The position numbers were made by a program, and so were the translations under genes. Under the pieces are notes generated by a model, which saw nothing but the letters and a program-made list of their open reading frames with translations, did no database searches and was not told the DNA's origin. Source: ZC4RG29 sp964521255 (GTDB lineage: Bacteria; Bacteroidota; Bacteroidia; Cytophagales; Cyclobacteriaceae). Taken from it: a stretch of DNA of 24,901 nucleotides. Positions 1 to 6,783 of this stretch are shown here, in pieces (within the stretch, counting starts at the first letter, position 1; each line of letters begins with the position of its first letter). Location: NCBI GenBank assembly GCA_964521255.1, contig CAZFRM010000045.1, forward strand, positions 1 to 24,901. The letters are read 5' to 3'.

Positions 1-592
1 CCTGCACATGTGAGCACAGGAAATTTCAAAAGGAAGTCTCCTGCTCCGGAAAAGATCACCTTCCGAATTTAAATCAGGCAAAGATGACGGAGGTAGCGTT
101 ACATTCAGTTCGTTAACAGTTGAAGAAAGTTCCCGCGACTTTTCCTTGAGTTCATCAGGAACATTAAGGGATTGAATTTTCTCATTCACTTTTTTCCTCA
201 ATTCATCAGCTTTGGTTTGGATACCTTTCATCTTCTCATTCTTCCATTGGGTGATGCTGTCAAGTTTGCTGGTAAGATGATCTGTAGGAAGTTCTGAGAT
301 TATTGAGGCTGTCTATGCTATGTTGTATTCTTGTTGCCGCCTTATCATCAACTGACATAACCGAATCGTATGAATACTTTAATTTACTAAATGAGGTCCT
401 AGTTGCTCCTTGTATGGAGTCTAATGTTTGCAACTGCTTCTGAGCAAGGCTATCAAGCAGTAATGATTTTTGAAGAAGGGTGTCTAAAGACAACAACTTA
501 CTCGTTTGTCTTTATAAAAGGCTATCGGGTATTTGAGCCTGAACGCACCAACATAATGATGTTAAAAACAAAATTGCAGCCAACCGAAACAT
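1..592 (-). pseudogene. Broken gene for a secreted coiled-coil protein, partial at the left edge
   Basis: Read on the minus strand, an ATG at 592-590 starts a good signal peptide (MFRLAAILFLTSLCW, then ending VQAQ), followed by PDSLL and an in-frame TAA at 514-512. The same frame then reopens as a heptad-like protein rich in Leu, Ser, Asp and Gln (QKSLLLDSLAQKQLQTLDS and onwards) until a TGA at 262-260. A +1 frame takes over near 280 (LTSKLDSITQWKNEKMKG and onwards) and stays open with a similar Lys/Glu-rich helical composition to the window edge. A signal peptide in frame with a stop, followed by a frameshift into matching composition, indicates a gene with at least two lesions. The intact protein would be exported and largely coiled coil. 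I do not recognise the family. Sequencing error is possible, but the long neighbouring genes are intact. Confidence 0.55.
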
Positions 593-814
593 GTTGTAAA
601 GATAATAAATTCAATAGGTGAGTAATATCAATGCTGCTACATTTTTATGTCAAGAACCATTCATTTCCTACAGGCACACCGTGAGCAGTTTTGTTGGTAA
701 AAACACTTAACAAAGGTCGGTGTGTGCGACGTGAAAAAAATGCGAACACCGACAAGGGCTCAGGAAGTGTCGACCATGTGGTGGATGTGCGGTGGATGGG
801 ATTTCTTCGGAGCA
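593..814. other. Intergenic stretch with one inverted repeat
   Basis: No credible gene is seen on either strand. The only structure noticed is an 8-bp perfect inverted repeat, gtcggtgt at 716-723 and acaccgac at 746-753, enclosing an A-rich loop. It lies 60-100 nt past the stop codon of the ORF6N gene, so it could act in that gene's 3' end. It lacks the GC-rich stem followed by a U-tract expected of a standard terminator. Confidence 0.3.
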
Positions 815-1346
815 CTAATCTTCTTGCTTGCGTTTAAACCCAATCTTGCGTATGGGTTCTGTTTTAGGATCGAGCAACTCTTTCAGGTATTTAAAGATCA
901 ACTTAATGTCGTCATCGTGCTCTACTACTTTCCGTTCAAGCTTTTCAAGCTTCAGTAAAATCTCTTTGTGAGTTAACAATGTCTCCCGGAGCTTTACAAA
1001 GATTTCTATTATCCGGATGCTCATCGTTATAGCTTGATCACTCTTGAGAACATTAGCTAACATCAATACGCCATGCTCCGTGAAGGCATAAGGTAGTGAA
1101 CCACCTAAGTGCTGCTTTGAAGGTATCGCATTTTGCGATACCATAATTTTCAACTTCTTTTTCGTTGAGTTGGAACATGAAGTTTTCAGGGAACCTTTCC
1201 TGGTTCCTTTTCACTTGCTCCCTTAATCGTATTGCTTTGACCCCATACAGCTCTGCAAGGTCCCTATCCAGCATTACTTTCTGTTCTCTGATTAAGTAAA
1301 TCTTGTTCATCACTACTTCGTCTGGTATGGCTATGCTTTTTGACAT
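815..1346 (-). pseudogene. ORF6N-domain protein gene, broken by a one-base frameshift
   Basis: The first part (start codon 1346-1344) reads IYLIREQKVMLDRDLAELYG, then continues through VKRNQERFPENFMFQL. This is the hallmark of the ORF6N domain found in phage-derived and accessory DNA-binding proteins. After KEVE the frame goes wrong. The adjacent frame resumes with IMVSQNAIPSKQHLGG, then LPYAFTEHGVLMLANVL, which is the second half of the same domain, and ends in a Lys/Glu/Leu-rich coiled-coil tail and a stop at 815. Removing one A from the run near 1150 on the minus strand restores a protein of about 177 residues, a normal size for the family. The domain is usually thought to bind DNA; its role in free-standing bacterial copies is poorly known. 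It is probably inactive as sequenced. Confidence 0.85.
1122..1142. repeat. Perfect 9-bp inverted repeat inside the ORF6N gene
   Basis: The arms ggtatcgca (1122-1130) and tgcgatacc (1134-1142) are separated by ttt. The hairpin lies a few bases from the frameshift in the ORF6N gene. It could be the cause of the lesion by strand slippage at a hairpin, or simply coding sequence that happens to be palindromic. Confidence 0.7.
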
Positions 1347-1416
1347 TTAACTAAAGGGTTACGGGTGTAAAAATATTTAAAAATTGTAAGTCACAACTTG
1401 TGATCTCCAATTTCAT

Positions 1417-1560
1417 TTATCCAATGAATGGAACTTCATCACCGTTGCCATTCTTATAAAATCCTGCACTTGAATACTCGTAATCTTCAGCATACTTACA
1501 AAGTCCAGGGTTGTTATGTGTATAATAAACCGGCGTGTTGTTTTGCATACACTCGTAATT
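1417..1560 (-). pseudogene. C-terminal stump of a REP-associated (Y1/IS200-like) tyrosine transposase
   Basis: The minus-strand reading around 1540-1417 gives YYTHNNPGLCKYAEDYEYSS, then AGFYKNG and a stop at 1417. This matches the typical end of the RAYT family (usually Y-IHNNP, V-x-H-G, then a ED-(Y/W)-x-YSS motif). The catalytic parts, the HUH pair and the active tyrosine, are absent because the next gene starts at 1606 on the other strand. About three residues that normally follow HNNP are also missing. The left limit of homology is uncertain, so the 5' coordinate is approximate. RAYT enzymes act on REP-type hairpins, and REP-like hairpins occur nearby (see 2160-2380). Confidence 0.7.
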
Positions 1561-1605
1561 CTGAAGAATTTTATAGATATATTTGATTCCTGAGAATCTA
1601 AAAAT

Positions 1606-2052
1606 ATGACTGCAGAAATTATTCTTCGCTACATTCATTTCATCAGCATCTTTGCCATTGTATCTTCCCTTGTGTCTGAACACCTGCTATTGAAAAAGTT
1701 GTTGACCCGGGCCGAGATCGGAAAGATCGCACGCGTTGATGCTATTTATGGAATTGCCGCTCTTACTTTGCTCATTGCCGGGTTAACCCTGTGGCTGGGC
1801 GGCTTTGGAAAACCTTCCGTTTTCTATTCTAAGAACTGGATCTTTCATACGAAAATAACGCTCTTCTTAACTGTAGGAATACTCTCCATCTACCCAACTA
1901 TTTTTTTCATCAAAAACAGAAAAGGTAAACCGGATGAAGTGATTACAATTCCTAAAAGTATTTTCTGGCTGCTGCGTTTTGAAATTCTCCTGCTGTTTAT
2001 CATTCCATTGCTTGCCGGACTTATGGCTCATGGTATTGGGTTTTTCGGTTGA
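1606..2052 (+). CDS. DUF2214-type four-helix membrane protein
   Basis: A 148-residue hydrophobic protein. It has an N-terminal helix with the RYIHFISIFA pattern (residues 8-17), the family-typical ARVDAIYG at about 42-49, and SKNWIFHTKITLF leading into LSIYPTIFF at about 74-100. Four transmembrane segments are visible at about 7-27, 47-67, 82-102 and 121-143. This order and these motifs match the DUF2214 family of predicted inner-membrane proteins, whose biochemical function is unknown; the conserved His residues (11 and 81) hint at metal or haem binding, but that is my inference. The ATG at 1606 is the natural start because the conserved block begins almost at once. It is a single gene with no obvious operon partner. 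Confidence 0.8.
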   Translation: MTAEIILRYIHFISIFAIVSSLVSEHLLLKKLLTRAEIGKIARVDAIYGIAALTLLIAGLTLWLGGFGKPSVFYSKNWIFHTKITLFLTVGILSIYPTIFFIKNRKGKPDEVITIPKSIFWLLRFEILLLFIIPLLAGLMAHGIGFFG

Positions 2053-2627
2053 TAAGCTTTTACTTTCTGTCCAGCGAACGAAGGGCACTCATAATATCTT
2101 TAAAAATTTAGTTCTATCATTTTAAAAGCAGGTCTCAGGAAATTTGTATAAAGTAAAGTGCAAAATACATTCCCGCAGATAATCGCAGTTTGAAATACCG
2201 AAGAAAAGATCGCAGATGGATCTTCAGCGCAAATCTGTGTACATTCGATCAGCCTGCCTGCACGAAGTCGTTTCGGCAAAGGCAGGTGAATACTGCGGGA
2301 AAAGAGTGGGATTGTTTTTTCAACAGACCCTGTAAGGTTTTAGACACAATAGTTTGTTTTGACCTGACAAGTCAGGAACTAAGTGAAATCATACAAGCTC
2401 GCTGGTTTTTAAATGGAGCTCCGTTTTTCTAATCCCAATGCCAACAGCTACTTTAGACTCCTGACCCGGGGAAGTTTATCCCAACTCTGGATTATCTTTT
2501 TCAATTTTGAACGCAAAACTTTTATAATACCGGTTTTACGTAACAAAATGATCGAATAATTCAGCGGTACATGTTTTGCCTTTTTGAGTTGCACTTAAAA
2601 TTTTTTAAGGCGGTAAGCAAAATTTAG
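2053..2627. other. Gene-poor stretch rich in REP-like repeats
   Basis: No convincing gene. The first half (about 2170-2380) carries repeat motifs listed separately. The second half (2440-2627) is AT-rich and probably contains the promoter of the operon that starts at 2628, but I found no convincing TAnnTTTG-type -7 element at a sensible distance, so no promoter is called. An 80-residue open frame at 2190-2432 runs through the repeats and has no protein-like features. Confidence 0.5.
2172..2376. repeat. Cluster of REP-like hairpins and cgcaga-type repeats
   Basis: Three structures lie close together. First, short repeated units of the type cgcagat and gcgcaaatctg occur at about 2175-2240. Second, a hairpin has outer arms cctgcct (2253-2259) and aggcagg (2280-2286), with inner arms cgaa (2263-2266) and ttcg (2272-2275). 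Third, a palindrome cctgac-aa-gtcagg occurs at 2363-2376, next to a related accctgtaaggttt block. These look like decayed members of dispersed intergenic repeat families common in Bacteroidota; family assignment is from memory and could not be checked. The transposase stump at 1417-1560 gives them a plausible source. Confidence 0.5.
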
Positions 2628-2843
2628 ATGCACACAAAAGCTGAAGTCATTATCAATTGGGTTGACAACAATTTGCCCCCGCTGAGCTGGCGAATCATAG
2701 CTATGAAGCAAATGAAATTGTTCTTGAAGCATAAAATATCGCCAGCCTCCATCAACAGCGAAACGCGTTTCAATGAGGAAATTATTGAAGCCATAAGGCA
2801 AGTGATTAAGGCCGACTATAGCAAGGAATTACCCAGGTTTTAG
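2628..2843 (+). CDS. Small hypothetical protein, first gene of a three-gene unit
   Basis: Predicted 71-residue soluble protein without signal peptide or membrane segment, with mixed helical composition (INWVDNNLPPLSW, then KQMKLFLKH and EEIIEAIRQVIKADYSKE). I do not recognise it. It is supported by position: its TAG ends one base before the ATG of the thioredoxin-fold gene, which suggests translational coupling, and the third gene follows after eight bases. An aagg sequence lies about 15 bases before the ATG. An open frame on the opposite strand over the same place has no such support. Confidence 0.6.
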   Translation: MHTKAEVIINWVDNNLPPLSWRIIAMKQMKLFLKHKISPASINSETRFNEEIIEAIRQVIKADYSKELPRF

Positions 2844-2844
2844 A

Positions 2845-3504
2845 ATGAAAATTACAGTTACTATTCGTAAGGTGATCCTTTTTTCAATTGTCATTCCAAT
2901 TGCAGGAATTCTTATTGGCTGGATTTTTTGGAAACAAGAACTGCAATATGCCTTACCTACACCTGTTCCCCTGAATTTTGTAGATGTACAAGCGGGTACA
3001 AAAGTGGACCTTGCGAATGAAATCCCTGCAACAGGTGACAAGCCAACGCTTCTTCACTTTTTCAATTTCGATTGTCCTTGCTCACGTTTTAACATGAGAG
3101 ATTTTGAAAGCATGGCAAAGCAATTTGGCAGCGACGTGAATTTCTATGTCGTTATTCAATCGGAAGATGAACGCGACCGCGATCGATTCATAAAAAAATA
3201 CGACCTGGATGTCCCGACCATTCTTGATAAGGATGGAAGCATATCGGATAAGTGCGGTATATACGCTACGCCTCAAGGCGTTCTGCTGGACAAAGAGTTT
3301 ACAATCTATTTCAAAGGCAATTATAATTTATCCCGGTATTGTACAAAGAAGGAAACAAAGTTTGCTGAATTGGCAATAGGCCATCTGTTAAATAATGAGC
3401 CATTGCCATTGGCATTACAATATGCATTGAAAGAGCCTTATGGCTGCTCACTTCCATCCGATGAAGCGCCTGCAGACAAAGGTTCGATGTTTAGTTTATT
3501 TTAG
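2845..3504 (+). CDS. Membrane-anchored thioredoxin-fold protein (DUF6436-like)
   Basis: Predicted 219 residues: a short basic N-terminus, one membrane anchor at about 10-29, then a periplasm-facing thioredoxin fold. The redox motif is FDCPCSRFN with Cys77 and Cys79, a CxC rather than the usual CxxC. The loop with the conserved cis-proline is YATPQGVLLD (Pro143). A family-typical FKGNYNLSRYC block carries Cys166; further Cys137 and Cys201 are present. This arrangement (NxDCPCSRFN, TPQ-VLLD, GNYNxSRYC) recalls DUF6436 proteins; general peroxiredoxin/TlpA relatives are the alternative. The likely role is thiol-disulfide exchange in the cell envelope. It lies one base after the upstream small gene and eight bases before a membrane sensor gene, so all three probably share one transcript. 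Confidence 0.8.
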   Translation: MKITVTIRKVILFSIVIPIAGILIGWIFWKQELQYALPTPVPLNFVDVQAGTKVDLANEIPATGDKPTLLHFFNFDCPCSRFNMRDFESMAKQFGSDVNFYVVIQSEDERDRDRFIKKYDLDVPTILDKDGSISDKCGIYATPQGVLLDKEFTIYFKGNYNLSRYCTKKETKFAELAIGHLLNNEPLPLALQYALKEPYGCSLPSDEAPADKGSMFSLF

Positions 3505-3512
3505 AAATTATA

Positions 3513-4274
3513 ATGAGTGATTTTATGGAAGCAAATATTCAGAACATGGACCCTCAGGAGTTTGAGCGTACTTTTAGGGAAAGCATTAAGAAAAGATCCG
3601 ATACGCTGATCGAAATATTCCTTGGATTACATTTTCTCGTTGGCCTTGTGTTAGCGACTTACTACGATACATGGCTGATTGCCGTTGCTGTAGGAGGATT
3701 ATGTTTAGCCGTATATTTTCTCTCAAAAAAAATGCTCCCGGGCAAGACCGTGCACCACTATGTAGCTGGCGTAGTATTAGGAGTTTTTATGGCGCAGTTT
3801 ATTTATCAGATGCATGGAATGTTTGAAATGCACTTTTTTGCTTTCGTAGCCTCAGCATTGATGATTACATATCAAAATTGGAAGGCCCAAATCCCGATCG
3901 CACTTGTAGTGGTAGTGCATCACGCCGTATTCGGATATCTTCAGTTTCAGCAATTTGAATCGAATCTTCCCAATACGATATTTTTTACCCAATTGAGTTA
4001 CATGGATCTTCAGACTTTTATAATCCATGGAGTATTGGCAACCGTGATATTTTTCATATGCGGACTATGGGCTTTTGAAATGGATAAACGCTCCACCGAG
4101 ACTATTGAGAATACAAAAAATATCCTCACTGTGGCGCAAGCCAACGACAATGTTTCAAGGAATTTGGAATATGCTATCCTTTTGTCTGAGGGAGAGCTAA
4201 ACGAAACGATCCTTTACAAGGACGGCGACCTTATGGGTGAGGCCCTTAGCAAGATTCAAAAGAAATTAGTTTAG
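3513..4274 (+). CDS. Multi-pass membrane sensor resembling a chemoreceptor membrane module, without output domain
   Basis: Predicted 253 residues with six or seven membrane helices (about 32-51, 54-71, 79-100, 104-122, 127-145, 165-188). The signature is QMHGMFEMHFFAF (99-111) followed by VVHHAVFGYLQ (134-144), which closely recalls the His-rich membrane module at the N-terminus of certain methyl-accepting chemotaxis proteins and GGDEF proteins (IEMHFHFF and HH motifs). After the last helix comes a helical linker and a HAMP-like end, GDLMGEALSKIQKKL, and then the stop. No signalling, kinase, GGDEF or methyl-accepting region follows in any frame up to the next gene. It is probably a stand-alone sensor or a naturally truncated receptor. 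Co-transcription with the redox protein suggests sensing of redox state or a small ligand; that is inference. Confidence 0.75.
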   Translation: MSDFMEANIQNMDPQEFERTFRESIKKRSDTLIEIFLGLHFLVGLVLATYYDTWLIAVAVGGLCLAVYFLSKKMLPGKTVHHYVAGVVLGVFMAQFIYQMHGMFEMHFFAFVASALMITYQNWKAQIPIALVVVVHHAVFGYLQFQQFESNLPNTIFFTQLSYMDLQTFIIHGVLATVIFFICGLWAFEMDKRSTETIENTKNILTVAQANDNVSRNLEYAILLSEGELNETILYKDGDLMGEALSKIQKKLV

Positions 4275-4453
4275 GATTTAAGAAAGAAAATATTCCGGAA
4301 GGGTGTAAACAACTGCGATAACTCTTTTTTCCCTGGACAAAGGAAAATAATTTCATAAAAGCAGGTGGTCTTTCAGTCCAATGTATAGTTGTACATAAAG
4401 AACAGTCATGCGGCTACTTGTCTCTTAATATTCTTCTCATTAATAATCTACGT

Positions 4454-4636
4454 ATGGATTTTTTACGGTCTGTATTTTCAATAATATTTGATTCTCACTT
4501 TTATAAAAAAAAAGCAAGCTCAGGCAAAAAAATTACCTGGGTCGATATCATTTTTTCTCCAGTCATTAAAATCGCTGCGCTTCTGGGTCTACTATTTGGA
4601 CTGATTAAGCTTATCCTATTCCTCACACTTTCTTAG
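4454..4636 (+). CDS. Possible small membrane protein
   Basis: From the ATG at 4454 the frame gives 60 residues: a basic N-terminal half (FYKKKASSGKK) and a hydrophobic C-terminal helix (AALLGLLFGLIKLILFLTL) that would span the membrane. The same frame can be extended upstream to a TTG at 4418. I prefer the ATG because the residues before it are not protein-like. No family is recognised. The basic-then-hydrophobic layout is typical of real small membrane proteins, but the gene is short and has no operon support. Confidence 0.4.
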   Translation: MDFLRSVFSIIFDSHFYKKKASSGKKITWVDIIFSPVIKIAALLGLLFGLIKLILFLTLS

Positions 4637-4694
4637 ATAGAAATACCTCCGTAACTTTGAGCTTATCTGAGACCTTTGTGTAATAACTCTATTC

Positions 4695-6464
4695 CTATGG
4701 CTTCCTTTTTCCTTTAGGTGTTCCTTCTTTCTTTACCATAACAAAGTAATTGGTGTTAACCCCATTTGCTTTTTCATAAGCATCAGGAAGCGTCACAACG
4801 CCTTTAGGAAAACTTTTACTGTAAACATCATAATAGAAATATTGTGCTACGATTTGTTTGCCCGGTTCTTTTTGAAATTCTTTTAGCCAGTCGGGTATTT
4901 CAGATTTGAACATCTTGTCTTTACGTTCGTAGGCTACATAGATTTTGGCCGGTTCGTCAATGTGAAAGGAAATGTATTCCGCCACATTAGAAGTATCAGA
5001 AGCATCTCCCTGGATAAAAGTAAGACCGAAATAATTTGACACATCACTAAAGTTGATTTCACCATCGCTGTTTCGCCAAAGACTTTCGCCGAGCTTTACT
5101 TTAGCCTGTGGAAATTCTTCACCGCGATAATTCTTAACATTGCTGACGATCACTTCATCGGCCTGCTTTGCATTTACCTGCAGCACAAACTCTTTCGTTT
5201 GCTCATCGCCTTTGTCTTCATCACCAACTTTTATGATTAAATTATAACTACCCGTCTCCTGAGGAATGCCCTTTACGATACCATTCGAAGAAAGTACTAA
5301 TCCTTTTGGTAATTTACCTGAGCCACTCAATTCAAATTTGATTTCACCGTTTCCCAGAGCAGACAATTGTATCTCGTAATAGGCACCTTGGGTGGCAACA
5401 GGAAGATTCGTTGTAGTGATTTCTGTTTTAATGTCAGTTTTAATCCATGTTGTTGCTGTTGAAAACTTTCCTTTATTATCAAATGCTTTTGCTTCAAGCT
5501 TGTTATCTCCTCTTCCTGCTTTGAATGATGCTATGAAGGGAGAATTGTTTAGCGTGGTATGCAGTTGGCCATTTAAATACATTTCAATGCGTTCGATATT
5601 TCCATCCGGATCATTGGCATTAATACTTACTTTCACTTCCTCTCCCTCAATGAATTTCTGACGATAACCGGGCGTTTTAAAATAAACGTTAGGGTATTTG
5701 TTTCCATCATTAATTTTAGTGTATGCCCAGCCCACCAGGTCTTGAGAACTTGCCGCTATCCATTGTACCCCATGCCCCACCCCTTTAAATTCTGTGAAAA
5801 GCGGATTTACTCCTGTCACCCAATTCGCATCCAAATCGTAAGGATCTCCGTTGAGTGTTCGTAACACGGTCACTTGCTTATTTAAGCTTCTGGCAAACCA
5901 GTCGGTCTCTCCTTTATTCGTCCACACTGGAACATGCTTTATTTTCTCGGGGTCACCACTGAAGTCCATCCCCATAGGTAGCGCGGCCGCAAAATAATCC
6001 GGGTAACGCTCCAAAAATTCCCAGGTACCAGCACCCCCCATAGAAAAGCCCGTGATATAAATTCGTTGTGAATCACCCTGACCATTTGCTATTAACTCAT
6101 CCATAACTTTCTTTAGATTTTCAATGTGCTGTGACCAGCCTACACTGGTTTTTGGCGCAATTAAATACGTGGGAATGCGCTGGGTGTTCGCCCCGAAATT
6201 GTGCCACATGCGAATGGGTGGATCAATTGTATTGCGAAGTGTTGCATGATAATTTTCTCCGCAGCAACCATGAAGGAACAATACCATGGGATACCTCTCC
6301 CCTTTCTTTATATTCAATGGAGTATAAAGAAAATATTCTGTGGAATCTTGTTTGTGCCATGCCCATTCAGGAAAGCCTTTATAATCGATCTCCTGGGCGG
6401 TTGCATTGTTAACTATGTAAAACAGACATAATACAGTAAGCAATTTCATTATCGTGTCTTTCAT
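4695..6464 (-). CDS. Secreted alpha/beta-hydrolase (esterase) with Ig-like and carbohydrate-binding-type modules
   Basis: With the start at 6464 the protein has 589 residues and a clean signal peptide, ending about NNATAQ. An upstream ATG at 6485 would add seven residues; the start chosen leaves the signal peptide nearer the N-terminus. The catalytic domain (about 25-255) shows FLHGCCGEN (oxyanion region), the nucleophile elbow GFSMGGAG (Ser141), an Asp at GETDW (Asp188) and a His at GVGHGVQW (His231). Next come an Ig-like domain of Bacteroidetes type (about 257-340; ANDPDGNIERIEMYLNG), a putative Ig domain of He_PIG type (about 350-435; LPKGLVLSSNGIVKGIP) and a C-terminal beta-sandwich module (445-585; IYVAYE, then WLKEF) like those appended to polysaccharide-active enzymes. 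Likely role: de-esterification of a glycan or ester substrate outside the cytoplasm. Related feruloyl/acetyl-esterase or PHB-depolymerase folds are the alternatives. It is divergent from the CRTAC1 gene. Confidence 0.88.
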   Translation of the reverse strand: MKDTIMKLLTVLCLFYIVNNATAQEIDYKGFPEWAWHKQDSTEYFLYTPLNIKKGERYPMVLFLHGCCGENYHATLRNTIDPPIRMWHNFGANTQRIPTYLIAPKTSVGWSQHIENLKKVMDELIANGQGDSQRIYITGFSMGGAGTWEFLERYPDYFAAALPMGMDFSGDPEKIKHVPVWTNKGETDWFARSLNKQVTVLRTLNGDPYDLDANWVTGVNPLFTEFKGVGHGVQWIAASSQDLVGWAYTKINDGNKYPNVYFKTPGYRQKFIEGEEVKVSINANDPDGNIERIEMYLNGQLHTTLNNSPFIASFKAGRGDNKLEAKAFDNKGKFSTATTWIKTDIKTEITTTNLPVATQGAYYEIQLSALGNGEIKFELSGSGKLPKGLVLSSNGIVKGIPQETGSYNLIIKVGDEDKGDEQTKEFVLQVNAKQADEVIVSNVKNYRGEEFPQAKVKLGESLWRNSDGEINFSDVSNYFGLTFIQGDASDTSNVAEYISFHIDEPAKIYVAYERKDKMFKSEIPDWLKEFQKEPGKQIVAQYFYYDVYSKSFPKGVVTLPDAYEKANGVNTNYFVMVKKEGTPKGKRKP

Positions 6465-6783
6465 ACAATTTAAATCATGAAACAAGTATTCGAATTAGAA
6501 ATTAAACAGCATACTGCTCTTACCTGTTGATACAATTTTGAAAAAAATTATAGTCGATTTATATCCATTTAAACCCTTGTGCAATAGATTTATCATTCCT
6601 CAATATTGAGCTGGTCGTATACATAGGTTGATTCAGCTTTTAATATTTATTCGATTGAATACACATGGAATCACAGGATGCCATTGTAAACTTCCTAAAT
6701 AAACTTATCACCCGGAATGGTCTTTACCACCTATCTTTATGTTATTTCCAAAATAAAATGAGTTTTCAACATTTACTTTTGAT
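6465..6783. other. Divergent intergenic region between esterase and CRTAC1 genes
   Basis: AT-rich spacer that should carry promoters for both genes. A tatcttta at 6732-6739, about 45 bases before the CRTAC1 start, is one mismatch from the Bacteroidota -7 element TAnnTTTG, but I see no matching -33 element. A 40-residue open frame (ATG 6665, TGA 6785-6787) overlaps the start of the CRTAC1 gene; it is discussed as a finding and not called as a gene. Confidence 0.3.

Noticed and set aside
722..958. Plus-strand frame across the end of the ORF6N gene
   Set aside because: It is antisense to a recognisable ORF6N gene and has no protein-like pattern.
2190..2432. 80-residue plus-strand frame
   Set aside because: It runs through REP-like repeats, and its composition follows the repeats rather than a protein domain.
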